Source: Dokdonella sp.
Lineage (GTDB): Bacteria > Pseudomonadota > Gammaproteobacteria > Xanthomonadales > Rhodanobacteraceae
Reading direction: 5' to 3'
Assembly (NCBI GenBank): GCA_023228465.1
Contig: JALOBC010000013.1
Coordinates: forward strand, 21,234-85,233
Length of the DNA: 64,000 nt
The notes under the pieces were generated by a model. That model saw nothing but the letters and a program-made list of their open reading frames with translations, searched no databases and had not been told where the DNA came from. How positions within the stretch are numbered: the stretch's first letter is position 1; the number at the start of each line of letters is the position of its first letter. Positions 11,549-22,355 of the stretch are shown here, piece by piece. The translations under genes were made by a program, and so were the position numbers.

Positions 11549-12549
11549 GTGTGGACCTGCGCCGTCTGCGGCAGGCTGGTTTCAAGCACGCGCCAGCACA
11601 GCTCCTCGAAGCCGATGCCGGCCTGCGCTGCGGCCTTGGGCACCAGCGAGTGGCTGGTCATGCCGGGCGCGGTGTTGACCTCGAGCAGGAAGTTGCGCCC
11701 TTGGCGGTCGCGCATGATGTCCACCCGGCCCCAGCCGGCGCAGCCGAGCGCATCGAACGCGGCCACGGCGAGCGCGGCGATGTCCGCCTCGGCCTGTCCT
11801 TCCAGGCCGGGACACAGGTATTGCGTGTCGTCGGCCTGGTACTTGGCGTGGTAATCGTAGAAGTCGCCGCGTGGCACGATGCGGATGGACGGCAGGGCCA
11901 CGCCACCCAGCACGGCGACCGTGAGCTCGTCGCCCTCGATCAGCTCTTCCATGAGCAGGTCACCGGGATAGCGCGTGGCGAGCGCAATCGCCGCGTCCAG
12001 GTCCGCCTCGCGCAGCACGCGCGTGACGCCCACGCTGGAGCCTTCACAGGCGGGCTTGACGATGACCGGCAGGCCCAGGCGCGCGACTGCGCCATGCACG
12101 TCGAGGGCGCGACGGGCGCGGCGCAGGGCCGCGAAGCGCGGCGTCGGCAGGCCCTCGGCAATCCACACCTGCTTGCTGCGCACCTTGTCCATCGACAGCG
12201 CCGAGCCGAGCACGCCCGAGCCGGTGTAGGGCACGTGCAGCGATTCCAGGGCGCCCTGCAGCACGCCGTCTTCGCCGCCACCACGCTGGCCATGCAGGAT
12301 GTTGAACACGCGCGCGTAGTGGCCGGCGCGCAGCGCATCGAGCAGGGCCGGAATGCCGTCCACGGCGTGGGCATCGACGCCGCGCGCGAGCAATGCGGCG
12401 AGCACGTTGCGGCCCGAATCCAGCGACACCTCGCGCTCGGTGGACTGCCCGCCCATGACCACGGCGACGCGCCCGAAGGCCGCGGGTTCAGCGACACGCA
12501 GCGCGCCAATCGCGGGTGCCGAAGTGGCCAATGCGGGCGTGACCATCAT
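11545..12549 (-). CDS. ddlB: D-alanine--D-alanine ligase
   Basis: The 334-residue ATP-grasp enzyme joins two D-alanines for the peptidoglycan stem peptide. Visible motifs are [19 protein letters not shown], the ATP-binding lysine region [19 protein letters not shown], the omega-loop [17 protein letters not shown], and the metal site [18 protein letters not shown]. An extra 25-residue N-terminal extension precedes the first strand, longer than in E. coli DdlB. ATG 12549 overlaps the murC stop by ATGA, and its own stop overlaps the ftsQ start. Confidence 0.97.
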   Translation of the reverse strand: MMVTPALATSAPAIGALRVAEPAAFGRVAVVMGGQSTEREVSLDSGRNVLAALLARGVDAHAVDGIPALLDALRAGHYARVFNILHGQRGGGEDGVLQGALESLHVPYTGSGVLGSALSMDKVRSKQVWIAEGLPTPRFAALRRARRALDVHGAVARLGLPVIVKPACEGSSVGVTRVLREADLDAAIALATRYPGDLLMEELIEGDELTVAVLGGVALPSIRIVPRGDFYDYHAKYQADDTQYLCPGLEGQAEADIAALAVAAFDALGCAGWGRVDIMRDRQGRNFLLEVNTAPGMTSHSLVPKAAAQAGIGFEELCWRVLETSLPQTAQVHT

Positions 12550-14003
12550 GCGCCACCTCCGCAGCCGAGCCGGCCCTCGACAGCGAGTTCGGCGGCCGTG
12601 GCGCCGATGTCGCCGGCACCCAGCAGAAGCAGCAGGTCGCCATCCTCGAGCAGCGGTGCCAGGGCAGCGGCAAGGTCGCGTGGATGCTCGACCAGCACCG
12701 GATCGACCTTGCCGCGCGCACGCACCGCGCGGGCCAGGGCACGCCCGTCGGCATTGGCGATCGGCGCCTCGCCGGCCGGATAGACCTCGGTCAGGACCAG
12801 CACATCCACTTCGGCCAGCACGTTGGCGAAGTCATCGAGCAGGTCGCGCGTACGCGTGTAGCGGTGCGGCTGGAAGGCGACCACCAGGCGCCGCTGCGGC
12901 CAGCCTGTGCGGGCGGCCTCGAACACCGCGGCAATCTCGCGCGGGTGGTGACCATAGTCATCCACCAGCAGGGCGCGCCCGTGCGGGTGGGTGAGCTCGC
13001 CACGCAGCTGGAAGCGCCGGCCGACGCCCTGGAACTGCGCCAGCGCGCGCTGCAGCGCGTCGGCTTCCACGCCCAGCTGCCAGCCGACTGCACAGGCGGC
13101 CAGTGCATTGAGGACGTTGTGGCGCCCGGGCAGGTTCAGGCGCACTTCGCAGGGCGCAGCGCCGCCGGGCAAGTGCAGGGTGAAAGCGGTGGCAGCGCCG
13201 TCGCGGCGCAGGTCCGTGGCACGCACATCGGCGGGCGCGTCGATGGCGTAGGTCAGGACGCGCCGGTTGGTGTCGTTGGCCAGCGCGGCCACCTCCGGAT
13301 CATCCACGCACAGCACCGCCACGCCGTAGAAGGGCAGGCGGTGCAGGAAGTCGCGGAAGGCCTTCTTGACCCGTTCGAAATCGCCGTCGTAGTTCTCCAG
13401 GTGATCGACGTCGATGTTGGTGACGATGGCGACCACCGGCGAGAGCAGCAGGAAGGAGCCATCCGACTCGTCGGCTTCGGCCACCAGATAGTCGCCCGAC
13501 CCCAGGCGGGCATTGGCGTCGGCAGCGATCAGTTGTCCGCCGATGACGAAGGTGGGGTCCAGACCCGCTTCGGCCAGCACGCTCGCAGTGAGGCTGGTGG
13601 TGGTGGTCTTGCCATGCGTGCCGGCCACGGCGATGCCGCGACGGAAGCGCATCAGCTCGCCGAGCATCTCCGCGCGCGGCACCACCGGGATGCGTCGCTC
13701 GCGCGCGGCCAGCAGTTCGGGGTTGTCGGCACGGATGGCACTGGACACGACCAGCACGTCCGCATCGGCCACGTGCGCCGCGTCGTGGCCGCGCTCGATA
13801 TGCGCGCCAAGCGCGGTGAGCCGGCGCGTGGCGGCATTCTCGACCTTGTCCGAACCCGACACGGCATAGCCCAGCGTGCACAGCACCTCGGCGATGCCGC
13901 TCATGCCCACGCCGCCGATGCCGACGAAATGCACGCGCCGGAACTGGCGGAACAGGCCGGTCGGACCGTAGTCGCGGCGACGCTTCAGGCGGGTCGGGGT
14001 CAT
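12546..14003 (-). CDS. murC: UDP-N-acetylmuramate--L-alanine ligase
   Basis: The 485-residue Mur ligase adds L-alanine to UDP-MurNAc. It begins with a Rossmann-like UDP site ([18 protein letters not shown]), then the ATP-binding P-loop [14 protein letters not shown] at about 115-130, the carbamylated-lysine/metal region [18 protein letters not shown], and the C-terminal domain with [13 protein letters not shown] 14003 (MTPTRLKRR) overlaps the murG stop by ATGA and is preferred over the longer frame from 14297, which runs through murG. Confidence 0.97.
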   Translation of the reverse strand: MTPTRLKRRRDYGPTGLFRQFRRVHFVGIGGVGMSGIAEVLCTLGYAVSGSDKVENAATRRLTALGAHIERGHDAAHVADADVLVVSSAIRADNPELLAARERRIPVVPRAEMLGELMRFRRGIAVAGTHGKTTTTSLTASVLAEAGLDPTFVIGGQLIAADANARLGSGDYLVAEADESDGSFLLLSPVVAIVTNIDVDHLENYDGDFERVKKAFRDFLHRLPFYGVAVLCVDDPEVAALANDTNRRVLTYAIDAPADVRATDLRRDGAATAFTLHLPGGAAPCEVRLNLPGRHNVLNALAACAVGWQLGVEADALQRALAQFQGVGRRFQLRGELTHPHGRALLVDDYGHHPREIAAVFEAARTGWPQRRLVVAFQPHRYTRTRDLLDDFANVLAEVDVLVLTEVYPAGEAPIANADGRALARAVRARGKVDPVLVEHPRDLAAALAPLLEDGDLLLLLGAGDIGATAAELAVEGRLGCGGGA

Positions 14004-15082
14004 CGCGCCACCTCCAGGCAGGCATCGGCAATGCGCTGCGTCGCATCCGGCCGCGCCAGCGCACGCGCCGCGACAGCCATCGGCGCCAGCACCTCGCGCG
14101 CGGTCAGGCGCGTCAGGGCCGCGCCCAGGCGATCCACGAAACCCTCGCCCTCGGCCACCAGGCGCGCTGCACCGGCGGCCACCAGCGCCTCGGCGTTGCG
14201 CGTCTGGTGATCGTCGACCGCATGCGGATAGGGCACCAGCAGGGCCGGCAGGCCGGCTGCCGCCAGTTCCGCCAGCGTCAGCGCGCCGGCGCGGCACAGG
14301 GCGAGATCCGCCCAGCCATAGGCGCCTGCCATGTCGTCGATGAAGGGCGTGACCTGCGCGTCAATCCCGGCCGCCCGGTAGGCTGCGCTGACCGCCTGAT
14401 GATCGCTGGCGCCACACTGGTGGCGTACCTCGAAGCCGGCACCCGGCGCGTTGCGCCCGAGCAGCGCGGGCACGGTGAGGTTGAGGCTGCGCGCACCCTG
14501 GCTGCCGCCCAGCACCAGCAGGCGGAGTGGCCCCGTGCGCCCGGCCAGGCGCAACTCCGGCGCAGGCAGGGCGTGGATCGCGGCGCGCACCGGATTGCCT
14601 ACCCATTCCGCACCGGGCAGGGCCTGGTCGAACCCCGCCAGCACGCGCCGTGCCAGGCGCGCCAGCAGGCGGTTGGTTGCGCCGGCGACGGCATTCTGCT
14701 CATGCACCACCAGCGGCACGCCGAGCATGCGCGCGGCAATGCCCCCGGGGCCGGCGGCATACCCTCCCATGGACAGCACGCTGCGCGGCGCCATGCGCAG
14801 CATCAGGCGGCGTGCGGCCATGACGGCGCGGGCAACGCGCCAGGGTGCGCGCACGAGGGTGGCCAGGCCCTGGCCGCGCAGGCCGGCAATGTCCAGCGCA
14901 TCGATCGGGATGCCATGCGGTGGCACCAGCCGCGTCTCCAGTCCGCCGCTGGCGCCCAGCCACTGCACGGGCACCTGACGACGGGCGAGTTCGGCGGCCA
15001 CCGCCAGGCCCGGGAAGATGTGCCCACCGGTACCGCCCGCCATCACCAGCACCGGGTTGCGGCCGTCACGTGGCGCGATCAT
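14000..15082 (-). CDS. murG: Lipid II synthase MurG
   Basis: The 360-residue peripheral membrane GT-B glycosyltransferase adds GlcNAc to lipid I on the inner face of the membrane. It shows the two glycine-rich loops, [19 protein letters not shown] at the N-terminus and [14 protein letters not shown] in the C-terminal domain, plus the UDP-GlcNAc site [20 protein letters not shown]. The start ATG 15082 overlaps the ftsW stop by four bases, and the stop overlaps murC. Confidence 0.97.
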   Translation of the reverse strand: MIAPRDGRNPVLVMAGGTGGHIFPGLAVAAELARRQVPVQWLGASGGLETRLVPPHGIPIDALDIAGLRGQGLATLVRAPWRVARAVMAARRLMLRMAPRSVLSMGGYAAGPGGIAARMLGVPLVVHEQNAVAGATNRLLARLARRVLAGFDQALPGAEWVGNPVRAAIHALPAPELRLAGRTGPLRLLVLGGSQGARSLNLTVPALLGRNAPGAGFEVRHQCGASDHQAVSAAYRAAGIDAQVTPFIDDMAGAYGWADLALCRAGALTLAELAAAGLPALLVPYPHAVDDHQTRNAEALVAAGAARLVAEGEGFVDRLGAALTRLTAREVLAPMAVAARALARPDATQRIADACLEVAR

Positions 15083-16287
15083 GGCTGCACCTGTGCCAGC
15101 TGGCGTTCGGTGATGGTGCGCAGGATCGCCTCCTCGCAGCGTGACACCTCGTAGCCGACCCGCAACAGCAGGCCGATCATGACGGCGGTCATGACCACGC
15201 TGGAGCCGCCGGAACTGATCAGCGGCAGGGTCAGGCCCTTGGTCGGCAGCACGCCCAGGTTCACGCCGACCGACACCAGCGCCTGCAGGGCCAGCATCAG
15301 CCCCACGCCAATGGCGACGAAACCGACGAAGTGCTGATTCTGGTCGAGGGCGCGCAGGCCGAGCACGAACCCGCGGCCGACCAGCCAGGCGAACAGGCCA
15401 AGCACCAGCACGATGCCGGCCAGCCCGAGCTCCTCGGCGATGACGGCAAGGATGAAGTCGGTATGCGCTTCGGGCAGGTAGAAGAGCTTCTGCACCGAGG
15501 CGCCCAGGCCCACGCCGAACCATTCGCCACGGCCGATGGCGATCAGCGCCTGGGTGAGCTGGAAGCCGTCGTTGAAGGGGTCCGCCCAGGGATCGAGGAA
15601 GGAGGTGAGCCGCTTGACCCGGTAGTCCTGGCTGAGGGCCAGCCAGGCCAGCAGCGGCAGCGCCGCCGAGCCGAGCAGCAGCAGGTTGCGCAGGCGCGCC
15701 CCGCCCAGCCACACCATGCACACGGTGACCGCCATGAGCAGCATGGCCGAGCCGAAGTCCGGCTGCAGCAGCAGCAGGCCCATCAGCAGCAGCGCCACGC
15801 CCAGCGGCTTGAGGATGTCGAAGAAGCGCCGCTGCAGCGATTGGCCGTGGCGTACCAGGTAGCTGGCCATGAACACGATGAGTATGGGCTTGACCGCCTC
15901 GACCGACTGGAAGCCGACGCCGGCGAAGCGGATCCAGCGCCGCGCACCGTTGATGCGCGTACCGATCACCGGAACGAACACCAGCAACAGGAGCAGGATC
16001 GCCAGCCACATGAGCAGGCCCGAGTGGCGCTCCAGCCAGGCCAGTTCCAGGCGCGCAACGACCACGCAGGCAATCAGGCCGGTCACCACGAAGGCCAGGT
16101 GCTTGTTGAAGTAGTAGAAGGCGCCGACGTGCTTGCCCTCGGCGATGGCGATGGAGCTGGACGCCACCATCACCAGGCCAAGGCTGGCCAGGGCCAGCGC
16201 CGCCAGCACGAGCTGCAGGTCATAGTGGCCCCTGGCTCCGCCCCGCCCCTGGGTCTGCGTCTCGCTGGAGTAGTCGAACAGCAGCAT
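15079..16287 (-). CDS. ftsW: Septal peptidoglycan glycosyltransferase FtsW
   Basis: The 402-residue SEDS-family protein polymerises lipid II at the septum together with FtsI. About ten hydrophobic segments are visible. The SEDS signature is present (GRGEWFGVGLGASVQKLFYL, then FILAVIAEELGLAG and LPLISSGGSSVVM near the end). ATG 16287 (MLLFDYSSE) leaves 2 bp after the mraY stop. In the usual dcw order murD would lie between mraY and ftsW; here the two are adjacent. Confidence 0.97.
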   Translation of the reverse strand: MLLFDYSSETQTQGRGGARGHYDLQLVLAALALASLGLVMVASSSIAIAEGKHVGAFYYFNKHLAFVVTGLIACVVVARLELAWLERHSGLLMWLAILLLLLVFVPVIGTRINGARRWIRFAGVGFQSVEAVKPILIVFMASYLVRHGQSLQRRFFDILKPLGVALLLMGLLLLQPDFGSAMLLMAVTVCMVWLGGARLRNLLLLGSAALPLLAWLALSQDYRVKRLTSFLDPWADPFNDGFQLTQALIAIGRGEWFGVGLGASVQKLFYLPEAHTDFILAVIAEELGLAGIVLVLGLFAWLVGRGFVLGLRALDQNQHFVGFVAIGVGLMLALQALVSVGVNLGVLPTKGLTLPLISSGGSSVVMTAVMIGLLLRVGYEVSRCEEAILRTITERQLAQVQP

Positions 16288-16289
16288 CG

Positions 16290-17411
16290 TCAGCGCACCT
16301 TGAGCGTTGCCAGGCCCACCAGCACGAGCACCACGGAGATGATCCAGAAGCGCACGATGACGCGCGGTTCGGGCCAGCCCTTGAGCTCGAAGTGGTGGTG
16401 GATGGGGGCCATGCGGAAGATGCGCCGACCGGTCAGCTTGAAGCTGGCGACCTGCAGCATCACCGAGGCGGTTTCGACCACGAACACGCCACCCATGATC
16501 AGCAGCACGACTTCCTGGCGCACGATCACCGCCACGCAGCCCAGCGCCGCGCCGATGGCCAGCGCGCCGATGTCGCCCATGAAGACCTGCGCCGGATAGG
16601 TGTTGAACCACAGGAAGCCCAGCCCGGCGCCGGCCAGCGAGCTGCAGAACACGGCCAGTTCGCCGGCACCGGGAATGGCCGGGATGCCGAGGTACTCGGA
16701 GAACACGCGATTGCCGGCGAGGTAGGCAAACACGCCCAGCGCACCGCCGACCAGCACGCTCGGCATGATGGCCAGGCCATCGAGGCCATCGGTCAGGTTC
16801 ACCGCGTTGGAGAAGCCCACCACGATGAAGCAGCTCACGGCAATGAAGAAGGCCGCGCCCAGGCCCACCAGCCACGGCGAGGATCCGGTGGGCGCCAGGG
16901 CGAACTGCGCCTGCTTGAGGAGCGGCAGATAGAAGGTCGTGGCGGCCGGCGTATCGGCCGTGAAGTACAGCGTCAGCGCCAGCGCCAGGGCGAACAGCGA
17001 TTGCCAGAAGAACTTCCAGCGCGCGGCCAGGCCACGGCTGTCCCTGAGCACCAGCTTCTTGTAGTCATCATAGAAACCGATCGTGCCGAAGGCGACCAGG
17101 GTGCCGAGCACCAGCCACACGTAGCGGTTGCGCAGGTCCGCCCAGAGCAGGGTGGAAACGACGATCGAGGCGATGATGAGCACGCCGCCCATGGTCGGCG
17201 TGCCGGCCTTGGCCAGGTGCGACTGGGGCCCGTCATTGCGCACCACCTGCCCGGCCTTCACGTCGGCCAGCTTGCGGATGATCGAAGGTCCGGCCAGCAG
17301 CGATACCGCCAGTGCCGTGAGCGTGCCCATGATGGCGCGGAAGGTCAGGTACTGGAACAGGTGGAAGCCGCTGATCCAGGCCTTCAGGATTTCGGCGAGT
17401 TCAAGCAGCAT
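16290..17411 (-). CDS. mraY: Phospho-N-acetylmuramoyl-pentapeptide transferase MraY
   Basis: The 373-residue multi-spanning enzyme transfers phospho-MurNAc-pentapeptide to undecaprenyl phosphate, forming lipid I. Conserved loops are [21 protein letters not shown] with the catalytic aspartates, [10 protein letters not shown], and [14 protein letters not shown], and the [15 protein letters not shown] signature lies near the C-terminus. GGGGGA lies 5 bases before ATG 17411. The start overlaps the end of murF by 11 bp. It is followed directly by ftsW instead of murD. Confidence 0.98.
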   Translation of the reverse strand: MLLELAEILKAWISGFHLFQYLTFRAIMGTLTALAVSLLAGPSIIRKLADVKAGQVVRNDGPQSHLAKAGTPTMGGVLIIASIVVSTLLWADLRNRYVWLVLGTLVAFGTIGFYDDYKKLVLRDSRGLAARWKFFWQSLFALALALTLYFTADTPAATTFYLPLLKQAQFALAPTGSSPWLVGLGAAFFIAVSCFIVVGFSNAVNLTDGLDGLAIMPSVLVGGALGVFAYLAGNRVFSEYLGIPAIPGAGELAVFCSSLAGAGLGFLWFNTYPAQVFMGDIGALAIGAALGCVAVIVRQEVVLLIMGGVFVVETASVMLQVASFKLTGRRIFRMAPIHHHFELKGWPEPRVIVRFWIISVVLVLVGLATLKVR

Positions 17412-18777
17412 GGGTATCCCCCGGGTGGTCCGGATTGCCGGTGAGGGCGTGCACGACGCGCTCCATGGCCGAGGAGCGCGAACCCTTGACGAGCACGGTC
17501 AGCCCCTCGCACAGCGCCTCGCGCAGCGCCGCGACCAGGGCCGCCTGGTCGGGGAAATGCCGCGCGCCGGCACCGAAGGCGCGTACCGCGGCCGCACTCA
17601 GCTCCCCCACCGCATAGAGGCGCGCAATGCCGCTGCGGCGTGCCAGCGCGCCGGTTTCCGCATGCAGGCGCTCGCCCTCGCAGCCCAGTTCCTTCATGTC
17701 GCCCATCACCAGCAGCGCCTCGCCCGGCGTGGCGGCCAGCGTGGCGATGGCGGCCGCAAAGGAACCGGGGTTGGCGTTGTAGCTGTCGTCGATGACGACG
17801 GCCCCGCAAGCGAGCACGTGGCGGCTGAGGCGACCGGACACGACCGGCGCGGCTTCCAGGCCGGCGTGGATGGCAGCCAGCGGCACGCCCAGGGCAAGCG
17901 CCAGGCCGCTGGCGGCCAGGGCATTCATCACGTTGTGGCGCCCGACCAGTGGCAGGGCGATGTCGGCGTGGCCTGCCGGCGTCAGCAGGCGGAAATGGCC
18001 GTCGGCCCCGGCCCGGGCGTCGAAGCTCGCGCTCACCTCGGCCGGGTGCATCAGTCCAAAGCCGATCACGCGGCGCGGACTGGCCAAGCGCGCGAAGTAG
18101 CCGGCAAAGGGATCATCCACATTGATGACCGCCACGCCGTCCGCCGGCAGGGCGCGGTACAGCGCGCCCTTGGTCTCGGCCACGCCCTGCAAGGAGCCCA
18201 TGCGTTCCAGGTGCGCCGCCGCGACGTTGTTCACGAGGCCGGCGTCAGGGCCGGCGATGCGCGCCAGGTAGGCGATGTCGCCCGGCTTGCCGGCGCCCAT
18301 CTCGAACACGGCGAACTCGCAGTCCGCCGGCATGGCCAGGACGGCCAGCGGCAGTCCGACCTCGTTGTTGAAATTCCCCGGGTTGACGTGGGTGCGCCCG
18401 TGGCGCGCGAGGATCGACCCGAGCAGGGTCTTGACGGTGGTCTTGCCGTTGGAGCCGGTAATGCCGACGACGCGTGCCCGGCACTGCCCGCGCCAGCCGC
18501 GGGCGAGCTCACCGAGCGCACGCCGGGTGTCGGCCACGACCACTTGCGGTGCATCGAGCGGCAGCGCCTGCGCCACCAGCAGGGCCGCACTGCCCTGCGC
18601 CAGCGCCGCCGCGGCAAAGGCGTGGCCGTCGAAGCGCTCGCCCTCGAGCGCCACGAACAGCGCCCCCGGCCCGGCCGCGCGGCTGTCGGTGACCACCGAC
18701 TCGACGACGCAGTCGGCGCCGTGCAGGCGCCCGCCCGTCCAGCGTGCGATGTCGGCCAGGTGCAGGGCCGATTTCAT
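17401..18777 (-). CDS. murF: UDP-MurNAc-tripeptide--D-alanyl-D-alanine ligase
   Basis: The 458-residue Mur ligase adds D-Ala-D-Ala to complete the pentapeptide. The central domain carries the P-loop [16 protein letters not shown] at about 105-120 and the metal region [15 protein letters not shown]; the C-terminal domain has [13 protein letters not shown], typical of MurF. ATG 18777 overlaps the murE stop by ATGA. Length is normal. Confidence 0.97.
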   Translation of the reverse strand: MKSALHLADIARWTGGRLHGADCVVESVVTDSRAAGPGALFVALEGERFDGHAFAAAALAQGSAALLVAQALPLDAPQVVVADTRRALGELARGWRGQCRARVVGITGSNGKTTVKTLLGSILARHGRTHVNPGNFNNEVGLPLAVLAMPADCEFAVFEMGAGKPGDIAYLARIAGPDAGLVNNVAAAHLERMGSLQGVAETKGALYRALPADGVAVINVDDPFAGYFARLASPRRVIGFGLMHPAEVSASFDARAGADGHFRLLTPAGHADIALPLVGRHNVMNALAASGLALALGVPLAAIHAGLEAAPVVSGRLSRHVLACGAVVIDDSYNANPGSFAAAIATLAATPGEALLVMGDMKELGCEGERLHAETGALARRSGIARLYAVGELSAAAVRAFGAGARHFPDQAALVAALREALCEGLTVLVKGSRSSAMERVVHALTGNPDHPGDTHAA

Positions 18778-20264
18778 CGGCGCAGCTCCAGCACGCGCCG
18801 GGCCACGGCAAGGTCATCGAAGGGTTGCCGCCGGCCAGCGATCTCCTGGTAGGGCTCGTGCCCCTTGCCGGCGATCAGCACGATGTCGCCCGGCTGCGCT
18901 GCGGCGATGGCCAGCGCGATGGCGCCGGCACGGTCGCGCTCGATCAGGGCCGCGGCCGGCCGCGCCAGGCCTGCCACGACCTGCGCCACGATGGCACTGC
19001 CATCCTCGCCGCGCGGATTGTCGTCGGTGACGATGATGCGGTCGGCCAACCCCTCGGCGATCGCCCCCATCTGCGGACGCTTGCCGGCATCGCGTTCGCC
19101 GCCACAGCCGAATACGCAGACGAGCTGGCCGGTGCAGTGCGCGCGCAGGGTCTTGAGCGCCTGTTCCAGCGCGTCGGGGGTGTGCGCGTAATCGACCACC
19201 ACCAGCGGCTGGCCGGGCGTGCCGCCGAGGCGGCTCATGCGCCCGGCCACGGGCTGCAGCGCCGCCAGCGCGGCGCGCGTGGCGTCGATGCCGAGCCCGA
19301 GCTGGCCGAGGCAGGCCGCCACCGCCAGCAGGTTGGATACGTTGAAGCGACCGAGCAGGGCGCTCTCGACCGGACCCTCGCCCCACGGTGTGCGCAGCTG
19401 GAAGGCAAGCCCGGCCGCGCCGGCTTCGACCGCCGTGGCCACCACCTCGGCATCGGTGCGCTCGATGCCATAGCGCAGCAGCGCAGGCGCCTGGCGCTGG
19501 GCGAGCTGCCGCGCCAGGCCATGACCGAAGGCATCGTCGCTATTGATGATGGCCGCAGCCAGGCCGGGCCAGTCGAACAGGCGCTGCTTGGCGGCAGCGT
19601 AGGCTTCCATGCTGCCGTGGTAATCCAGGTGATCGCGGCTGAGGTTGGTAAACACCGCCAGGCTGAAATGGACGGCGTTGACGCGCCCCTGCACGAGCGC
19701 GTGCGAAGACACCTCCATCGCCACGTGGCTGGCACCGGCGGCGCGGAAATCCGCCAGCAGCTGCTGCAGGCTGAGGGCATCGGGCGTGGTGCGCTCGCCG
19801 GCAACGAGTTCGCCATGCAGGCCCGCGCCCAGGGTGCCGATGCTCGCCGCGCGCCGACCGGTGTGCGCCAGCGCCTGCGCCAGCAGTTGCACGGTCGAGG
19901 TCTTGCCGTTGGTACCGGTGACGCCGATGACCGACAGCGCCGCGGAGGGATCGCCGTGAAAGCGCGCGGCAAGCGCACCCAGGTGCTCCCGCAGGTTCGC
20001 GACCTCGATCAGCGGCACGCCGTCGACCTGCGGCGCGGCCGACCCGCCCGGCTCGGCCAGGATGGCCACCGCGCCACGCCGGACGGCCTCGCCGGCGTGC
20101 TTCAGGCCATGCGTGCTTGCCCCCGCCAGGGCGACGAAGGCCACACCGGGGACGATCTGGCGCGAATCCAGTTGCAGGCCGCTGATCTGGCAGTCGCCGG
20201 CCGCGCCGGGGTCGGCAAAGCCGCGCAGCAGCTCGGCGAGGCGCATGCAAGGCTGCGGCGTCAT
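18774..20264 (-). CDS. murE: UDP-MurNAc-L-Ala-D-Glu--meso-DAP ligase
   Basis: The 496-residue Mur ligase adds the third stem-peptide residue. The P-loop is GVTGTNGKTSTVQLL and the metal site THEVSSHAL-like (actual AMEVSSHALVQGR). The substrate-specificity motif is TDDNPRGED, and DNPR is diagnostic for meso-diaminopimelate rather than lysine. ATG 20264 overlaps the ftsI stop by ATGA; a second in-frame ATG lies at 20246. The same frame stays open far upstream across ftsI, but that part is a shadow. Confidence 0.97.
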   Translation of the reverse strand: MTPQPCMRLAELLRGFADPGAAGDCQISGLQLDSRQIVPGVAFVALAGASTHGLKHAGEAVRRGAVAILAEPGGSAAPQVDGVPLIEVANLREHLGALAARFHGDPSAALSVIGVTGTNGKTSTVQLLAQALAHTGRRAASIGTLGAGLHGELVAGERTTPDALSLQQLLADFRAAGASHVAMEVSSHALVQGRVNAVHFSLAVFTNLSRDHLDYHGSMEAYAAAKQRLFDWPGLAAAIINSDDAFGHGLARQLAQRQAPALLRYGIERTDAEVVATAVEAGAAGLAFQLRTPWGEGPVESALLGRFNVSNLLAVAACLGQLGLGIDATRAALAALQPVAGRMSRLGGTPGQPLVVVDYAHTPDALEQALKTLRAHCTGQLVCVFGCGGERDAGKRPQMGAIAEGLADRIIVTDDNPRGEDGSAIVAQVVAGLARPAAALIERDRAGAIALAIAAAQPGDIVLIAGKGHEPYQEIAGRRQPFDDLAVARRVLELRR

Positions 20265-22030
20265 TCCGGCACGCCCTCCTCGTAGCTGGCCGGCGCGATC
20301 GGCGCGCTCGCCCGCGTCCAGCGCGTGGCGCCGGCCGGTTGTGCCTCCGGATCGCCCACGTACCAGTTGCGCACGTCGTCGGGCGGCACGTCGAGCAGGC
20401 GCAACGCGCCGTCCATCACCCGGCCGAATACCGGCGCCGCCACCAGGGCGCCGTAGAACACGCCCTGCGGATCGTGGATCACCACCACGCCGACCAGGCG
20501 CGGCGCGCTGGCCGGCACCATGCCGGCGAACAGCGAGATGTACTTCTTCTCGTAGCCGCCACCGATCGCGGTGCGCGAGGTGCCGGTCTTGCCCGCCACG
20601 CGGTAGTTGCGCACGCCCGCACGCACGCCGCCGCCCGGCGGCACGATCACCGTTTCCAGCATGCCGCGCAGGGTGGCCGCGATGGCCGGATCGACCACAT
20701 GGCGCGGCGGGTTGCGCGCGCCCTTGACGAAGGTCGGTGCATGCAGCACGCCGCCGTCGGCAAGCACGGCGTAACCCTGCGCGAGCTGCAGCGGGGTGAC
20801 GCTCAGGCCATAACCGTAGGCGATGGTGGCCTGCTCGACCGGGCCCCAGTCGCGCGCGATCGGCAGATAGCCGCTCGCCTCGCCCGGGAAGCCCGAGGCG
20901 GTCGGCTCGCCGAAGCCGAAGCGGTGGAACAGGTTGTACATGTCCTCGCGCGACAGCGTGGCGGCGATCTTGGCGGCACCGACGTTGCTGGAATAGGTAA
21001 TCACGCCGGTGACGTCGATCAGGCCCTTGTTGTGCACGTCGCTGATGGTGTGGCCATACAGCGAATAGGTGCCGGGGTTGGTGTCGATGGGCGTGTGCGG
21101 CTGCCACTTGCCGCTTTCCAGCGCGGCCGAAATGGTGAACGCCTTCATGGTCGAACCCGGTTCCACCACGTCGGTGACGGCGCGGTTGCGGCGCCAGGCC
21201 GGGTCGATCACGTTGCGCGCGTTGGGGTTGAACGAGGGCTGGTTGACCATGGCCAGGATCTCGCCGGTGGGCACGTCGAGGATCACCATGGAGCCGGAGC
21301 TGGCGTGGTGCTCGGCCAGCGCCGCCTTGAGCTCGCGGTAGGCGAGGTACTGGATGCGCCGGTCGAGCGAAATGGTCAGGTCGCGACCGGGCTGCGCCTC
21401 GGCGATGAGATCGACGTTCTCGACCTGGTGGCCGCGCCGGTCGCGGATCACGCGCTTGATGCCGCGCTTGCCGGCCAACCAATCCTCGAAGGCCAGTTCC
21501 AGCCCTTCCTGACCGCGGTCGTCGATATTGGTGTAGCCGAGCACATGGGCCATCACCTCGCCGCTCGGGTAGTAGCGCTTGAACTCGCGCTGGCTGGCGA
21601 CGCCGGGAATGCCGAGCTCGAGCACCGCGCGCGCCGCATCCGGGTTGAGGTGGCGCTTGATGAAATAGAACTCGCGGTCGGCGCGCTCGTCGAGCTTCTG
21701 GCGCAGCGAGTTTGCATCGAGGCCGGTGGCCCGGGCCAGTTCGGGGATGCGCTCGGCATGCTTGAGGAGTTCGCCGGGATTGACCCAGATCGATTCGACC
21801 GGAGTCGATACGGCGAGCGGTTCGCCGTTCCGGTCGAAGATGGTGCCACGCGAAACCGGGATGGCAATGTCGCGCAGGAAGCGTGCATCGCCCTGCTCCT
21901 GGTAGAACTCCTTGCTGACCACCTGCAGATCCACCGCGCGCACCACCAGCGCACTGCCGGCCAGGCCCAGCAGGATCGCCACCACCGCCAGCCGCGCACG
22001 CGGGTTGAACGGACGCAGGCGCTGGTTCAC
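20261..22030 (-). CDS. ftsI: Septal transpeptidase FtsI (PBP3)
   Basis: The 589-residue class B penicillin-binding protein cross-links septal peptidoglycan. It has a cytoplasmic N-terminus, one membrane segment at about 13-31, a pedestal domain (RGTIFDRNGEPLAVST) and a transpeptidase domain with SxxK at Ser293-Lys296 (EPGSTMKAF), SSN at 347-349, and KTGT at 481-484. The start is GTG 22030, preceded by a GGGGGT ribosome site. It partners FtsW and FtsQLB. It lies 58 bp after ftsL and overlaps murE by four bases. Confidence 0.97.
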   Translation of the reverse strand: MNQRLRPFNPRARLAVVAILLGLAGSALVVRAVDLQVVSKEFYQEQGDARFLRDIAIPVSRGTIFDRNGEPLAVSTPVESIWVNPGELLKHAERIPELARATGLDANSLRQKLDERADREFYFIKRHLNPDAARAVLELGIPGVASQREFKRYYPSGEVMAHVLGYTNIDDRGQEGLELAFEDWLAGKRGIKRVIRDRRGHQVENVDLIAEAQPGRDLTISLDRRIQYLAYRELKAALAEHHASSGSMVILDVPTGEILAMVNQPSFNPNARNVIDPAWRRNRAVTDVVEPGSTMKAFTISAALESGKWQPHTPIDTNPGTYSLYGHTISDVHNKGLIDVTGVITYSSNVGAAKIAATLSREDMYNLFHRFGFGEPTASGFPGEASGYLPIARDWGPVEQATIAYGYGLSVTPLQLAQGYAVLADGGVLHAPTFVKGARNPPRHVVDPAIAATLRGMLETVIVPPGGGVRAGVRNYRVAGKTGTSRTAIGGGYEKKYISLFAGMVPASAPRLVGVVVIHDPQGVFYGALVAAPVFGRVMDGALRLLDVPPDDVRNWYVGDPEAQPAGATRWTRASAPIAPASYEEGVPE

Positions 22031-22088
22031 GGCGCACCCCCGCGTGGCCGGTGCCGGCCGCCGGCGTTGTCCATGGCGCGCGCGCCGC

Positions 22089-22355
22089 TCATCGACGGAT
22101 CACCACGCTGTCGGCCGGCGTGGGCGTGACCAGGCCGAAGGCGCCGCGGGCGATCTGTTCGATGCGGTTGTTTTCGGCCCAGGTCGCCTGTTCGAGCTGG
22201 AGCCGGCCAAACTCGATGTTGAGCTCGTCGCGCTCGATGCCGACGCGGGTGAGCTCGCCGAACTCGAGGCGGCTCTGCTGGCGCATGTACACCACCGCGA
22301 GGGCGCTGGCGATGACCGCCAGCAGCAGGGCGAGCGCGAGGGCGCGCGTGATCAT
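22089..22355 (-). CDS. ftsL: Cell division protein FtsL
   Basis: The 88-residue bitopic protein has a membrane segment at residues 4-22 followed by a coiled coil ([20 protein letters not shown] onward) and ends [11 protein letters not shown]. FtsL joins FtsB and FtsQ to activate FtsWI. Sequence is poorly conserved in general, but size, topology and the position between rsmH and ftsI are decisive. ATG 22355 overlaps the rsmH stop by ATGA. Confidence 0.93.
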   Translation of the reverse strand: MITRALALALLLAVIASALAVVYMRQQSRLEFGELTRVGIERDELNIEFGRLQLEQATWAENNRIEQIARGAFGLVTPTPADSVVIRR

